Below are positions 25,248 to 33,264 of a stretch of DNA of 46,400 nt, piece after piece. The notes below the pieces were generated by a model. That model ran no database searches and was not told the DNA's origin. It saw nothing but the letters and a program-made list of their open reading frames with translations. The stretch is taken from positions 1 to 46,400 of the forward strand of contig JAKPIR010000244.1 of assembly GCA_029549705.1 (NCBI GenBank), read 5' to 3'. Made by a program: the position numbers and the translations under genes. Numbering within the stretch: position 1 is the first letter of the stretch; each line of letters starts with the position of its first letter. The stretch is from Pseudomonadota bacterium (GTDB taxonomy: Bacteria > Pseudomonadota > Gammaproteobacteria > Burkholderiales > Methylophilaceae).

Positions 25248-26498
25248 CTATCGAATTAGCCACCAACCCAGCCAGACAGCTGCCACTTGTATGACTAGGG
25301 CAGGCACCACTAAACGTGCATATCGGGTGCCGCCAGTTAACTGCGCAATCACGGCTTTAACCGCTGTGTTGACAGTAAATGCAACAAGAATGGGTACAAC
25401 TGCACTTTGAATGTTAATTTTTCCAGAGGCAATAAAAGAGGTCACTGAGATAACAGCAGCATGAACATCAGCCAAACCAGCGACGCCGGCCGCCACCACT
25501 AAGCCAGCTTGGCCAAACCAGGCGTTGAGTGCGGCAGCAGCAATCAAGATAATGGCTATAATTGCGGCAAAAAGCAGCGCAGTTTTTACACTAAACGTTT
25601 TGGTTGGCTTGTGTGCGTCTACGTGTGGGTCTTGATAGCAGTTGAAGGTAGCAACTAAGCCATAGATGGCAATAGATAAGCCGCCAAAAATTAAAGGCCA
25701 TTTTAAGGCTATCAGTGAGGGCGGATGGATGGCAAGTAACAACATGGCAATTTGCAAAATGGTTGCCAGGCTTGATAACACTGCTCCTGCAACTGTGGCA
25801 CTGAGCAAATGCGGAGATTCTTTGACACGCGCACCCATGGCGCTAATCGTTGCAATGCTTGAGATAAATCCTGAAAATAGGCCAACAAGTGGCAATCCTA
25901 CCCGTCCACCAAGCCAGCGCAGCGCTAGGTGGCCGAGAGCACTGATGGTCATGACGAAAATGACAATAAGCCAAAGGTTGCGCGGGTTAATGGCTTCAAA
26001 TGGGCCAACAAACGCATTTGGGACTAAGGGCAAGATAATGAGTGTGGCCGCCGCCAAAATAAGAAAGTCATTAAGCTCATCTTTAGTGACAGTGGCCAAT
26101 ACAAAACCATGCATCGGCTCTTTGGCAGAAAGAAGTATGGCAATGCTCACCGCCAATGCCGCTGCCAATATGGGTTCACTCATGGCCAGGCCACCAAGAA
26201 TCACAGAAAAAATTAAAGTAATTTCTGTCGTGAGCCCTGGGTCTTCCGTTCTTTTGGAGTAATAGGCCGTTGCGGCAAAAATCATCACGCAAATGATGGA
26301 CGCAATCAGTAGCCAAACATTAAACACGATACTGACTGCGCCCAATAATGTGGTAATGGTAAACGTTCTAATGCCGGCAGCTGAACGCTCTGGGCCGTTA
26401 CCTTTACTGCGCTCTCGCTCTGCCCCGATGAGCAGGCCTATACCTAAGGCCACCGCCAGATTAAGCCAAAGTGCGTTATCAATCGTCATTTGAATCAT
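25248..26498 (-). CDS. MgtC/SapB and DUF4010 family membrane protein
   Basis: This inner-membrane protein of 416 residues has about twelve hydrophobic segments. The N-terminal part, with ALGIGLLIGAERERSKG and GIRTFTITTLLGAVS, is the MgtC/SapB-like domain. The rest matches the DUF4010 pattern, including VAAGVAGLADVHAAVISV and a C-terminal AFTVNTAVKAVIAQLTGG. MgtC domains are linked to magnesium and membrane-energetics phenotypes, but the function of the two-domain form is not established. It lies 32 bases downstream of yaeQ on the same strand and may be co-transcribed. Confidence 0.85.
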   Translation of the reverse strand: MIQMTIDNALWLNLAVALGIGLLIGAERERSKGNGPERSAAGIRTFTITTLLGAVSIVFNVWLLIASIICVMIFAATAYYSKRTEDPGLTTEITLIFSVILGGLAMSEPILAAALAVSIAILLSAKEPMHGFVLATVTKDELNDFLILAAATLIILPLVPNAFVGPFEAINPRNLWLIVIFVMTISALGHLALRWLGGRVGLPLVGLFSGFISSIATISAMGARVKESPHLLSATVAGAVLSSLATILQIAMLLLAIHPPSLIALKWPLIFGGLSIAIYGLVATFNCYQDPHVDAHKPTKTFSVKTALLFAAIIAIILIAAAALNAWFGQAGLVVAAGVAGLADVHAAVISVTSFIASGKINIQSAVVPILVAFTVNTAVKAVIAQLTGGTRYARLVVPALVIQVAAVWLGWWLIR

Positions 26499-26530
26499 AT
26501 GAACGTTAAAAACTTGCGTATTGTTAAAGG

Positions 26531-27061
26531 TTATTTTAATTTGATGGGCGTAATATCAAAGCTGCCTGTTTCATGACCAACCAAAATTTGGCCATCTTGA
26601 ATAGTGCAGCTGATACTTAACCCTCGGTTAGCAATGTTGGTGAGTGCTGCGGTGTCTGGCAGGTTAATCACAGTTAGGTTATTCAATTTTTGCAATGCTT
26701 TGCTATTTTGCGCCCACCACATATCCACCACGCGGCCACCGTAAAGTACAACAGCCACTTGCGCAGATTTTCCACAAGCCTTGCGAATTTCACGTTCATC
26801 TGGCAAGCCGACATCCATCCAAAGCAGAATCGCCCCCGTGAGATCTTTTTGCCATAAATCTGGCTCTTCATCGTCACTTAATCCCTTGCCGAACGAAAGC
26901 GCTTCATTCGCATAAAGTGTAAAAGCGATGATACGCACCATCAGACGCTCATCGGTTTCAGAAGGGTGTCTGGCTAGCGTGAGGTTGTGTTGCGCATAGT
27001 AATTGCGGTCCATATCTGCAATTTGCAGGTCGATTTTGTAAATAGTAGATTTTATTGCCAT
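26531..27061 (-). CDS. yaeQ: YaeQ family protein
   Basis: The 176-residue protein matches YaeQ from end to end: MAIKSTIYKIDLQIADMDR at the start, then HPSETDERLMVRIIAFTLYANEAL, DDEEPDLWQKDLTG, and DVGLPDEREIRKACGKS. YaeQ has a PD-(D/E)xK nuclease-like fold; the D-E-E-P-D-L-W and downstream acidic residues lie in that core. A link to transcription elongation was proposed from suppression of rfaH defects, but the biochemical function is unknown. It is the first gene of a likely two-gene unit with the MgtC-like protein. Confidence 0.93.
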   Translation of the reverse strand: MAIKSTIYKIDLQIADMDRNYYAQHNLTLARHPSETDERLMVRIIAFTLYANEALSFGKGLSDDEEPDLWQKDLTGAILLWMDVGLPDEREIRKACGKSAQVAVVLYGGRVVDMWWAQNSKALQKLNNLTVINLPDTAALTNIANRGLSISCTIQDGQILVGHETGSFDITPIKLK

Positions 27062-27212
27062 AACAGTTTTGATGGCTTTCTTAGAAGGCTAAATAAATAC
27101 TTAGATTATACCTTTATCGCCATGCTGACGAATTAATCTAACGTGGTGTTGTTAACAAGGGGCAACGACTTTCTGTTAAGCTTTCATACTTTCAAACTAG
27201 CAAAGTATCATC

Positions 27213-28877
27213 ATGGCTCAATACGTAATGTCGATGCTCCGCGTGAGCAAAATCGTTCCACCTAAACGCACGATTATTAAAGATATTTCTTTGTCGTTTT
27301 TTCCAGGCGCTAAAATTGGCTTGCTCGGCTTAAACGGCTCAGGTAAATCTACCGTACTTCGCATTATGGCAGGGGTAGATAAAGAGTTTGAGGGTGAAGT
27401 GCAATGGCAGCCCGGTATTTCCATTGGTTATTTACCACAAGAACCACAGCTGGATGCCAATAAAACTGTGCGTGAAGAAGTAGAAAGCGGCATGGGCGAA
27501 GTCATGCAAGCGCAAGCGAATTTAGATGCCGTGTATGCCGCTTACGCAGAACCAGACGCAGATTTTGAAAAACTGGCTGAAGAACAGGCTAAGTGGGAAA
27601 ACATCATCGCCGCCAGCGGAGCTGACGTTGGTCACCAATTAGAAATTGCGGCCGATGCGCTACGATTACCACCTTGGGACGCGAAAATCGGCCCGCTTTC
27701 TGGTGGTGAAAAACGTCGTGTGGCTTTGTGTAAATTGTTACTTTCAAAGCCAGATATGCTGCTGTTAGATGAGCCGACCAACCATTTGGATGCAGAGTCA
27801 GTGGAGTGGCTGGAACAATTCTTGGTGCGCTTTCCTGGCACAGTGGTAGCGGTTACGCATGACCGCTATTTTCTTGACAACGCCGCTGAATGGATTTTAG
27901 AACTAGATCGTGGTCATGGTATTCCATGGAAAGGCAACTATTCAAGCTGGCTAGATCAAAAGCAAGCACGTTTGGCCATAGAGGAATCACAAGAATCATC
28001 ACGCCGCAAAGCGCTGAACACAGAATTAGAATGGGTAAGGCAAAATCCAAAAGCGCGGCAAGCTAAAAGTAAGGCACGTATCGCCCGCTATGAAGAACTC
28101 GCCAGTGCCGAATACCAAAAACGCAATGAAACGCAGGAAATTTTCATTCCTGCAGGTGAGCGTTTAGGAGATCAGGTAATTGAGTTTAAAAACGTTAGCA
28201 AGGCGTTTAAAGACCGTCTCCTGATTGATAATTTGAGCTTCAGTATTCCAGCGGGCGCAATTGTCGGCATTATCGGCCCGAATGGCGCGGGTAAATCGAC
28301 AATATTTAAGATGATTACAGGCTTGGAAAAACCCGATAACGGTGAAGTGAAGATTGGCCAAACCGTAAAACTCGCATATGTTGACCAAAGCCGAGACGAC
28401 CTGAACAGTGACAAAACCGTGTTTGATGAAATTGCCAATGGTTCCGACATTCTCACCGTTGGCCGTTACGAAACGCCAAGCCGCGCCTACATTGGCCGCT
28501 TCAACTTTAAGGGAGGTGATCAGCAAAAAATTGTCGGTCAACTGTCAGGCGGTGAGCGCGGCCGCTTGCACTTAGCCAAAACGCTTATTTCAGGCGGCAA
28601 TGTGTTGCTACTCGATGAACCATCAAACGACTTAGACGTAGAAACCCTACGTGCGCTTGAAGATGCGCTGCTCGAGTTTGCAGGCAGCGTGCTAGTGATT
28701 TCGCATGATCGCTGGTTTTTAGATCGAATCGCCACGCATATTCTCGCGGCGGAAGGTGATTCGCAATGGACCTTCTTTAACGGCAACTATCAGGAATATG
28801 AGGCGGATAAACGTAAACGTTTAGGTGAAGAAGGTGCTAAGCCGAAGAGAATCCGGTACAAACCGATTACGCGCTAA
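27213..28877 (+). CDS. ettA: Energy-dependent translational throttle protein EttA (ABC-F)
   Basis: This cytosolic ABC-F ATPase binds the ribosomal E site and gates the first elongation steps according to energy status. It has 554 residues and no membrane segments. ABC1 has Walker A GLNGSGKST (39-47) and signature LSGGEKRRVALCKLLLSKPDMLLLDEP. The linker/arm region follows, with the ARQAKSKARIARYEEL segment. ABC2 has GPNGAGKST and LSGGERGRLHLAK. The tail ends PKRIRYKPITR, typical of EttA, which separates it from Uup and YheS. The gene is divergent from yaeQ and convergent with the BFD-like gene. Confidence 0.96.
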   Translation: MAQYVMSMLRVSKIVPPKRTIIKDISLSFFPGAKIGLLGLNGSGKSTVLRIMAGVDKEFEGEVQWQPGISIGYLPQEPQLDANKTVREEVESGMGEVMQAQANLDAVYAAYAEPDADFEKLAEEQAKWENIIAASGADVGHQLEIAADALRLPPWDAKIGPLSGGEKRRVALCKLLLSKPDMLLLDEPTNHLDAESVEWLEQFLVRFPGTVVAVTHDRYFLDNAAEWILELDRGHGIPWKGNYSSWLDQKQARLAIEESQESSRRKALNTELEWVRQNPKARQAKSKARIARYEELASAEYQKRNETQEIFIPAGERLGDQVIEFKNVSKAFKDRLLIDNLSFSIPAGAIVGIIGPNGAGKSTIFKMITGLEKPDNGEVKIGQTVKLAYVDQSRDDLNSDKTVFDEIANGSDILTVGRYETPSRAYIGRFNFKGGDQQKIVGQLSGGERGRLHLAKTLISGGNVLLLDEPSNDLDVETLRALEDALLEFAGSVLVISHDRWFLDRIATHILAAEGDSQWTFFNGNYQEYEADKRKRLGEEGAKPKRIRYKPITR

Positions 28878-28891
28878 AGTTTTTTCCAAAG

Positions 28892-28918
28892 GGTGTAGGT
28901 AGGAGCAGCCTACACCCG
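28892..28918. repeat. REP-like hairpin between ettA and the BFD-like gene
   Basis: Perfect 9-bp arms GGGTGTAGG (28892-28900) and CCTACACCC (28910-28918) enclose TAGGAGCAG. There is no T-run after the plus-strand stem, so it is not a standard terminator for ettA. The GTAGGAGC core resembles the REP hairpins of other proteobacteria, but that is only an impression. The converging genes make a transcription-blocking role plausible. Confidence 0.5.
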
Positions 28919-28926
28919 CGCTAGTG

Positions 28927-29130
28927 TTATTTCTGTTGCAAAATGGCGAGTTCTTTAAGAAATTGCGCTATATCCCACTCGCAACCCGCGCAACCAGAAA
29001 TTGCGCCAGTCCTTCTAGAGATTGCGTCAATATCCAGACCTTCTTCAAACAGTTTTTGAATGTTGCCACGCGTGGTGCCACTGCACGGACACATCACTTC
29101 ATCGGATAAGTCGTCTTGTATAGAGCGCAT
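28927..29130 (-). CDS. BFD-like [2Fe-2S]-binding protein
   Basis: This is a small protein of 67 residues. Four cysteines are arranged C14-x-C16 and C47-xx-C50 (CPCSGTT...SGCAGCE), the pattern of the bacterioferritin-associated ferredoxin fold, which binds a [2Fe-2S] cluster. The N-terminus is 13 residues longer than a minimal BFD. There is no bacterioferritin gene nearby, so a role in iron release is not supported by context. It is 41 bases downstream of an SDR gene on the same strand and may be co-transcribed, possibly as its electron-transfer partner; that link is speculative. Confidence 0.85.
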   Translation of the reverse strand: MRSIQDDLSDEVMCPCSGTTRGNIQKLFEEGLDIDAISRRTGAISGCAGCEWDIAQFLKELAILQQK

Positions 29131-29171
29131 TGCTAAGATACTTCCAAAAAATAGCGTGAATGATTCGCGCG

Positions 29172-29960
29172 TTAATGCTTTTCAATGACGCGTGATTTTT
29201 GAGGTGCATTTTTAACCAGTTTATCCCAAAGTGCTGGCGGTATCATGCGCATTAATTTTACTACAATACCCATTTGCCATGGAATCACACAAACGCGGCG
29301 TTTAGCGGCGACGTGATGGATGAATTTTTTTGCAAAGACATCCGCATCCATCAGAAATGGCATGCGAAATTGATTGGCATCAGTCATGGGTGTGCGGATA
29401 TAGCCTGGCAAAATGGTTGTCACAGCAATATTCTCATGCAGCATTTCTGCGTGCAGACTTTCTAAATAGTTGATGACGGCGGCTTTACTGGCGCTATATG
29501 CTCCAGCACCAGGTAAGCCGCGAATGCCTGCAACACTGGCTATCCCCACCAAATGACCATGCCCCACACCTTTCATGGCAGTGATAAAAGGTTGAAAAGT
29601 ATGCACCATGCCAAGCACATTGATTTCCATCATCGCTTGAAACGCGGCGTTATCTTCTTGATATTCTGTGAGCGTTCCGCGACTCACACCGGCGCAGGCA
29701 ATCACAAGGTCAGGTACGCCAAAGCGCTGTATAAAGTCCTTGGCTGCGGTATCCAGCGCATGACTTTCTTTAACATCAAGTGGATAAATCGCACACTGAA
29801 CATCGGGCACGGTCTGTAATTCATTTGCCAACTCGTGCAATACATCTTGTCGTCTAGCTGCCAGCCCAATCATTACCGAGCTTCCCGGGCTATTTTTTGC
29901 GTACGCGAGCGCTAATGCTTTACCAATTCCGCTTGATGCACCAGTGATAAATATTTTCAT
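29172..29960 (-). CDS. SDR family NAD(P)-dependent oxidoreductase
   Basis: This protein of 262 residues has the short-chain dehydrogenase fold. The nucleotide-binding TGASSGIG is at 6-13; CAGVSRG stands for the NAG strand; the catalytic Ser lies in VGIASVAG, and the YSASKAA gives Tyr-x-x-x-Lys. Substrate specificity cannot be read. A C-terminal stretch (KFIHHVAAKRRVCVIPWQMGIVVKLMRMIPPALWDKLVKN) is hydrophobic and basic, typical of SDRs of the YdfG/DltE-like group acting on lipid-like or membrane-associated substrates. It follows dsbA after a terminator and precedes the BFD-like gene. Confidence 0.9.
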   Translation of the reverse strand: MKIFITGASSGIGKALALAYAKNSPGSSVMIGLAARRQDVLHELANELQTVPDVQCAIYPLDVKESHALDTAAKDFIQRFGVPDLVIACAGVSRGTLTEYQEDNAAFQAMMEINVLGMVHTFQPFITAMKGVGHGHLVGIASVAGIRGLPGAGAYSASKAAVINYLESLHAEMLHENIAVTTILPGYIRTPMTDANQFRMPFLMDADVFAKKFIHHVAAKRRVCVIPWQMGIVVKLMRMIPPALWDKLVKNAPQKSRVIEKH

Positions 29961-29985
29961 GAGTAGCTAATGTCCTGATAGACGT

Positions 29986-30020
29986 AAAAAACCCGTTTCA
30001 CTATGAATAATAGAAACGGG
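29986..30020 (-). terminator. Rho-independent terminator of dsbA
   Basis: On the minus strand, CCCGTTTC (30020-30013) and GAAACGGG (29999-29992) form a perfect 8-bp stem with a 13-base loop, followed by TTTTTT (29991-29986). It lies about 105 bases after the dsbA stop and before the SDR gene. Confidence 0.8.
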
Positions 30021-30124
30021 AATTGTGGAAATGAGCTAGCGAAAATCAGTTAGTGCGCTTAACGTTATGGATTACCAATTAAAAATCTTCTTCAAAAAAG
30101 AGGATAGCCAACTTGATTTTTCAA

Positions 30125-30778
30125 CTACTTTTTTGCAGGTGTGGCCGCCTTTGCTTTGTCTGCGCGAATGTTAGATACGATGTAGTCCGTCACTCTTAAA
30201 GCCTGCTCGTTACCGCCAACCATTGTGCTTGAGGTAATGTATTGACCGTCAATCACTAAACTTGGCACTCCCGTTGCGCCTGAGGCCTTAAAGGTTTGTG
30301 CAGCACGGTTAAGTTTGTTATTCATACTAAAGGACTTAAAATGTTCTTCTACCTTAATTCTGTCTAACCCGCTTTGTTTCGTAATCCAGTCAATGACTGC
30401 TTTTTCATCGGTTGGGTTAAGCACTTTTTGTTTATGCACAGCATCAAACAATGGTGTGTGCAATTTTTCAAGTAATTTTAATTCTTCCAAGGTATAAAAA
30501 GCTTTGGCCATAGGTGCCCAAGATGGGTTTGGCAATCCTGGGGTACGCTTGAATGTGACATCAGCAGGCAATTTTTTGGCCCATGCTTCAAGTACGGGAT
30601 CCATGTGGTAACAATGAATACAACCATACCAAAAGATTTCATTCACTTCGATTTTGGCAGGGTTTGCAGTAGGAATCACTTGCGCGGTCTTTTCAAAATC
30701 TTGGCCAATCTGCGGGTCAGCTGCCATTAAATTGAAAGAAGAGATTAACAAAAATGAAGCGAGTAGTTTTTTTAACAT
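30125..30778 (-). CDS. dsbA: Thiol:disulfide interchange protein DsbA
   Basis: DsbA is the periplasmic oxidant that introduces disulfides into exported proteins. The 217 residues begin with a signal peptide (about 1-20, MLKKLLASFLLISSFNLMAA). The active site CIHC is at 53-56 in FWYGCIHCYHMDP, with Ile replacing the common Pro; Neisseria DsbAs have the similar CVHC. The helical insert and the cis-Pro loop (TGVPSLVIDG) are present. It is downstream of argS and the SPOR gene on the same strand. The periplasmic cytochrome in this window is one possible client of the general pathway. Confidence 0.94.
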   Translation of the reverse strand: MLKKLLASFLLISSFNLMAADPQIGQDFEKTAQVIPTANPAKIEVNEIFWYGCIHCYHMDPVLEAWAKKLPADVTFKRTPGLPNPSWAPMAKAFYTLEELKLLEKLHTPLFDAVHKQKVLNPTDEKAVIDWITKQSGLDRIKVEEHFKSFSMNNKLNRAAQTFKASGATGVPSLVIDGQYITSSTMVGGNEQALRVTDYIVSNIRADKAKAATPAKK

Positions 30779-30877
30779 AAATAGTCCTTAAATTTATTTC
30801 TACTTTTTTAATGGTGTAAATCAGTCAAAACAAACACCTAACGTGTGACATGGTGTTTGGCTGACAAGTTCTGGCAA

Positions 30878-31498
30878 TTAACTTTCGCTATTAATTTTAA
30901 TGAGATCTGCATTAAAACCATTATTAAGTAAATCCGTCTTGGTTTTTGTGATTTGGTCTAAATCATTAAGCGGGCCCACGCGCACACGATGCCACACGCC
31001 TTTTTCAGGAATATCAGCAGTTTGAACAACGGCCTCAAAGCCCTGCAAAGCAAGTTTTGCTTTTAAATTATCAGCTTCTTCTTCAGTGTGAAAAGAACCT
31101 ACTTGCAGATAGTAAGTTTTTTTCGTGGCTGGCTGTTGATTGGCATTCAAGCTACTTTCAACTTCTTTGCTAATTTTATTTTCATCACTGGGTAAAATCG
31201 TGTAAAAATCATAGCTTGTTTCGTCACCATTTGCACTCGCCTCAGGCGCGCTATTGGCGCTGGGCGTGGTGTTTTTCTCTTGAGACTTCGCATCCTCAGC
31301 AATTTTGTCCGAGAGCGATTTAGCTGTCTGCTTATTCGTTTGAATCGCGAATGGGTTATCGTCTCTTTTGAGATAAACGACCACCGCGAGCGAAGCCGCA
31401 ATGCCCAGTAAAATACCTATTAACAGCCCAGTTAAAAATGGACTGCCCTTTTTGCTGCGTGTTTGCCTTTCGGCGCTCTGTTTGTAATCTTTACTCAT
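30878..31498 (-). CDS. SPOR domain-containing inner-membrane protein
   Basis: This protein of 206 residues has a basic N-terminal cytoplasmic tail (about 1-20), one membrane helix (about 21-43), an Asn/Ser/Glu-rich periplasmic linker (about 45-125), and a C-terminal SPOR domain (about 127-204, YYLQVGSFHTEEEADNLKAKLALQG...WHRVRVGPL). SPOR domains bind denuded glycan at the septum, and this architecture is that of FtsN-like cell-division proteins. The order argS-SPOR-dsbA recurs in betaproteobacteria. It starts 14 bases after argS ends, so co-expression is likely. I do not call it FtsN because the essential FtsN periplasmic helices are not recognisable. Confidence 0.9.
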   Translation of the reverse strand: MSKDYKQSAERQTRSKKGSPFLTGLLIGILLGIAASLAVVVYLKRDDNPFAIQTNKQTAKSLSDKIAEDAKSQEKNTTPSANSAPEASANGDETSYDFYTILPSDENKISKEVESSLNANQQPATKKTYYLQVGSFHTEEEADNLKAKLALQGFEAVVQTADIPEKGVWHRVRVGPLNDLDQITKTKTDLLNNGFNADLIKINSES

Positions 31499-31512
31499 GG
31501 CAGATAATGTCC

Positions 31513-33168
31513 TTACATTCGTTCTTTGGCAGTTACACCCAGTAAATCCAGTCCGTTTCTGAGCACTTGCTGTGTGGCACAGATTAAGCTTAAGCGCGCC
31601 ATTTTAACGGTTTCGTCATCAATTAAAAACTTATATTCGTTGTAATAACTATGTAAGTCGCTTGCTAAATCTTTTAAGTAATTAGCAATAACGTGTGGCG
31701 CAAGCTCATTTGCGGCATTCTCTACGGTTTCTGGATATGCGCTTAAACGCTGCAATAGCGCAGTTTCGTGTGGATTCTCGAGCGGAGAAAGATCAACATT
31801 CAATAATACGGATTTGTCACCATTCCATTGCGCCAATACACTGCAAATACGTGCATGGGCATATTGAATATAGAAAACAGGGTTGTCGTTGGTCTGCGCC
31901 CTAGCCAAATCGATGTCAAACACTAATTGTGAGTCAGCACGGCGTGCGGCCAAAAAGTAGCGTGTTGCATCGCAGCCAACTTCTTCAATTAAGTCGCGTA
32001 GCGTCACATAGCTCCCAGCACGTTTAGAAAGCTTTACTTCCTCTCCGCCGCGCATCACGGTGACCATTTGATGCAACACATAGTCTGGCCAACCTTTGGG
32101 AATGCCAATATTTAATGCCTGCAGGCCAGCGCGCACCCGGGTAATTGTGCTGTGGTGATCAGCGCCTTGCTCGTTAATAACCCGCACAAAACCTCGGTTC
32201 CATTTATCGGTATGATAGGCAATATCCGGTACAAAGTAAGTATAGCTACCATCTGTTTTACGCATGACGCGGTCTTTATCATCGCCAAAATCTGTGGTTT
32301 TGAGCCAAAGCGCGTCGTTTGCCTCATAAGTATGGCCACTGTTGATGAGTGCTTGAACGGTTTCTTTAACCTTGCCTGTTGTATACAGCGCGCTTTCTAG
32401 CGAAAACACATCAAATTTGATTTGAAACGCCTTTAAATCTAAATCTTGTTCATGACGCAAATAAGCAACACTAAAAGCGCGAATGGAGTCTAGGTCATTG
32501 ATATCCCCGCTGGCGGTCACTTCAATATCGTCGGCAATCACGGTGTGCTTGGTTAAAAATGCTGCTGCAATATCATTAATGTATTCACCACGATAGCCAT
32601 TCTCAGGAAAACTTTCGTGCTCAGTCGAGATTCCTTTGCATCTTGCCAGAACAGAGATTGTAAGGTTGTCAATTTGTGCGCCAGCATCGTTGTAATAAAA
32701 TTCGCGGGTCACATCCCAACCGTTTGCGTTTAATAATCTGGCTAAACAATCGCCAACTGCCGCACCGCGGCCGTGCCCAACATGCAATGGGCCGGTCGGG
32801 TTTGCTGACACAAACTCTACCTGGACTTTTTGCCCTTGACCATTTTGGTTGCGACCATAATGTTGCCCAGCTTGTAGGATATCTTTGACCACTTTTTGCT
32901 GAGACTGGCTGTTTAAAAAGAAGTTGATGAACCCAGCACCGGCAATCTCTGTTTTTGCAATGTAGTCACTGCTAGGCAAGGCCGCAATGAGCTGTGTGGC
33001 AATGGCACGAGGATTCAGCTTGAGTGGTTTAGCTAACACCAGCGCCAAATTTGTTGCAAAATCCCCGTGTTCAGCTGATTTTGGTCTTTCGAGTAGAATG
33101 TCCACCTGAAGTTCTGGGGCAATTGTTTTTGCGGCAATCGCCAGTAATTGGGTAAGATGTGTTTTCAC
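31513..33168 (-). CDS. argS: Arginyl-tRNA synthetase
   Basis: This class I synthetase charges tRNA-Arg. It has 551 residues, somewhat short of the 560-590 common for ArgS but complete in domains. The HIGH motif appears as HVGH at 129-132 (NPTGPLHVGHGRG) and the KMSKS equivalent as VKLSKRAG near residue 380. The N-terminal Add1 domain and the C-terminal anticodon-binding helices ending LRNGLDLLGVTAKERM are present. The gene heads the minus-strand cluster argS-SPOR-dsbA and is divergent from priA. Confidence 0.97.
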   Translation of the reverse strand: MKTHLTQLLAIAAKTIAPELQVDILLERPKSAEHGDFATNLALVLAKPLKLNPRAIATQLIAALPSSDYIAKTEIAGAGFINFFLNSQSQQKVVKDILQAGQHYGRNQNGQGQKVQVEFVSANPTGPLHVGHGRGAAVGDCLARLLNANGWDVTREFYYNDAGAQIDNLTISVLARCKGISTEHESFPENGYRGEYINDIAAAFLTKHTVIADDIEVTASGDINDLDSIRAFSVAYLRHEQDLDLKAFQIKFDVFSLESALYTTGKVKETVQALINSGHTYEANDALWLKTTDFGDDKDRVMRKTDGSYTYFVPDIAYHTDKWNRGFVRVINEQGADHHSTITRVRAGLQALNIGIPKGWPDYVLHQMVTVMRGGEEVKLSKRAGSYVTLRDLIEEVGCDATRYFLAARRADSQLVFDIDLARAQTNDNPVFYIQYAHARICSVLAQWNGDKSVLLNVDLSPLENPHETALLQRLSAYPETVENAANELAPHVIANYLKDLASDLHSYYNEYKFLIDDETVKMARLSLICATQQVLRNGLDLLGVTAKERM

Positions 33169-33264
33169 AATAATTGCATGAAATGCTAAAAATGCTATTT
33201 TAACCTACTGTAGTTATTTTTTCTTGAAACAATTGTTGAATCAAACTTTATTAGAAATATCACT

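Noticed and set aside
30831..30859. Inverted repeat (CAAACACC/GGTGTTTG) between the SPOR gene and dsbA as a terminator
   Set aside because: The stem is modest and the following minus-strand tail (TTTTGA) is poor; it may be a weak attenuator but support is thin.
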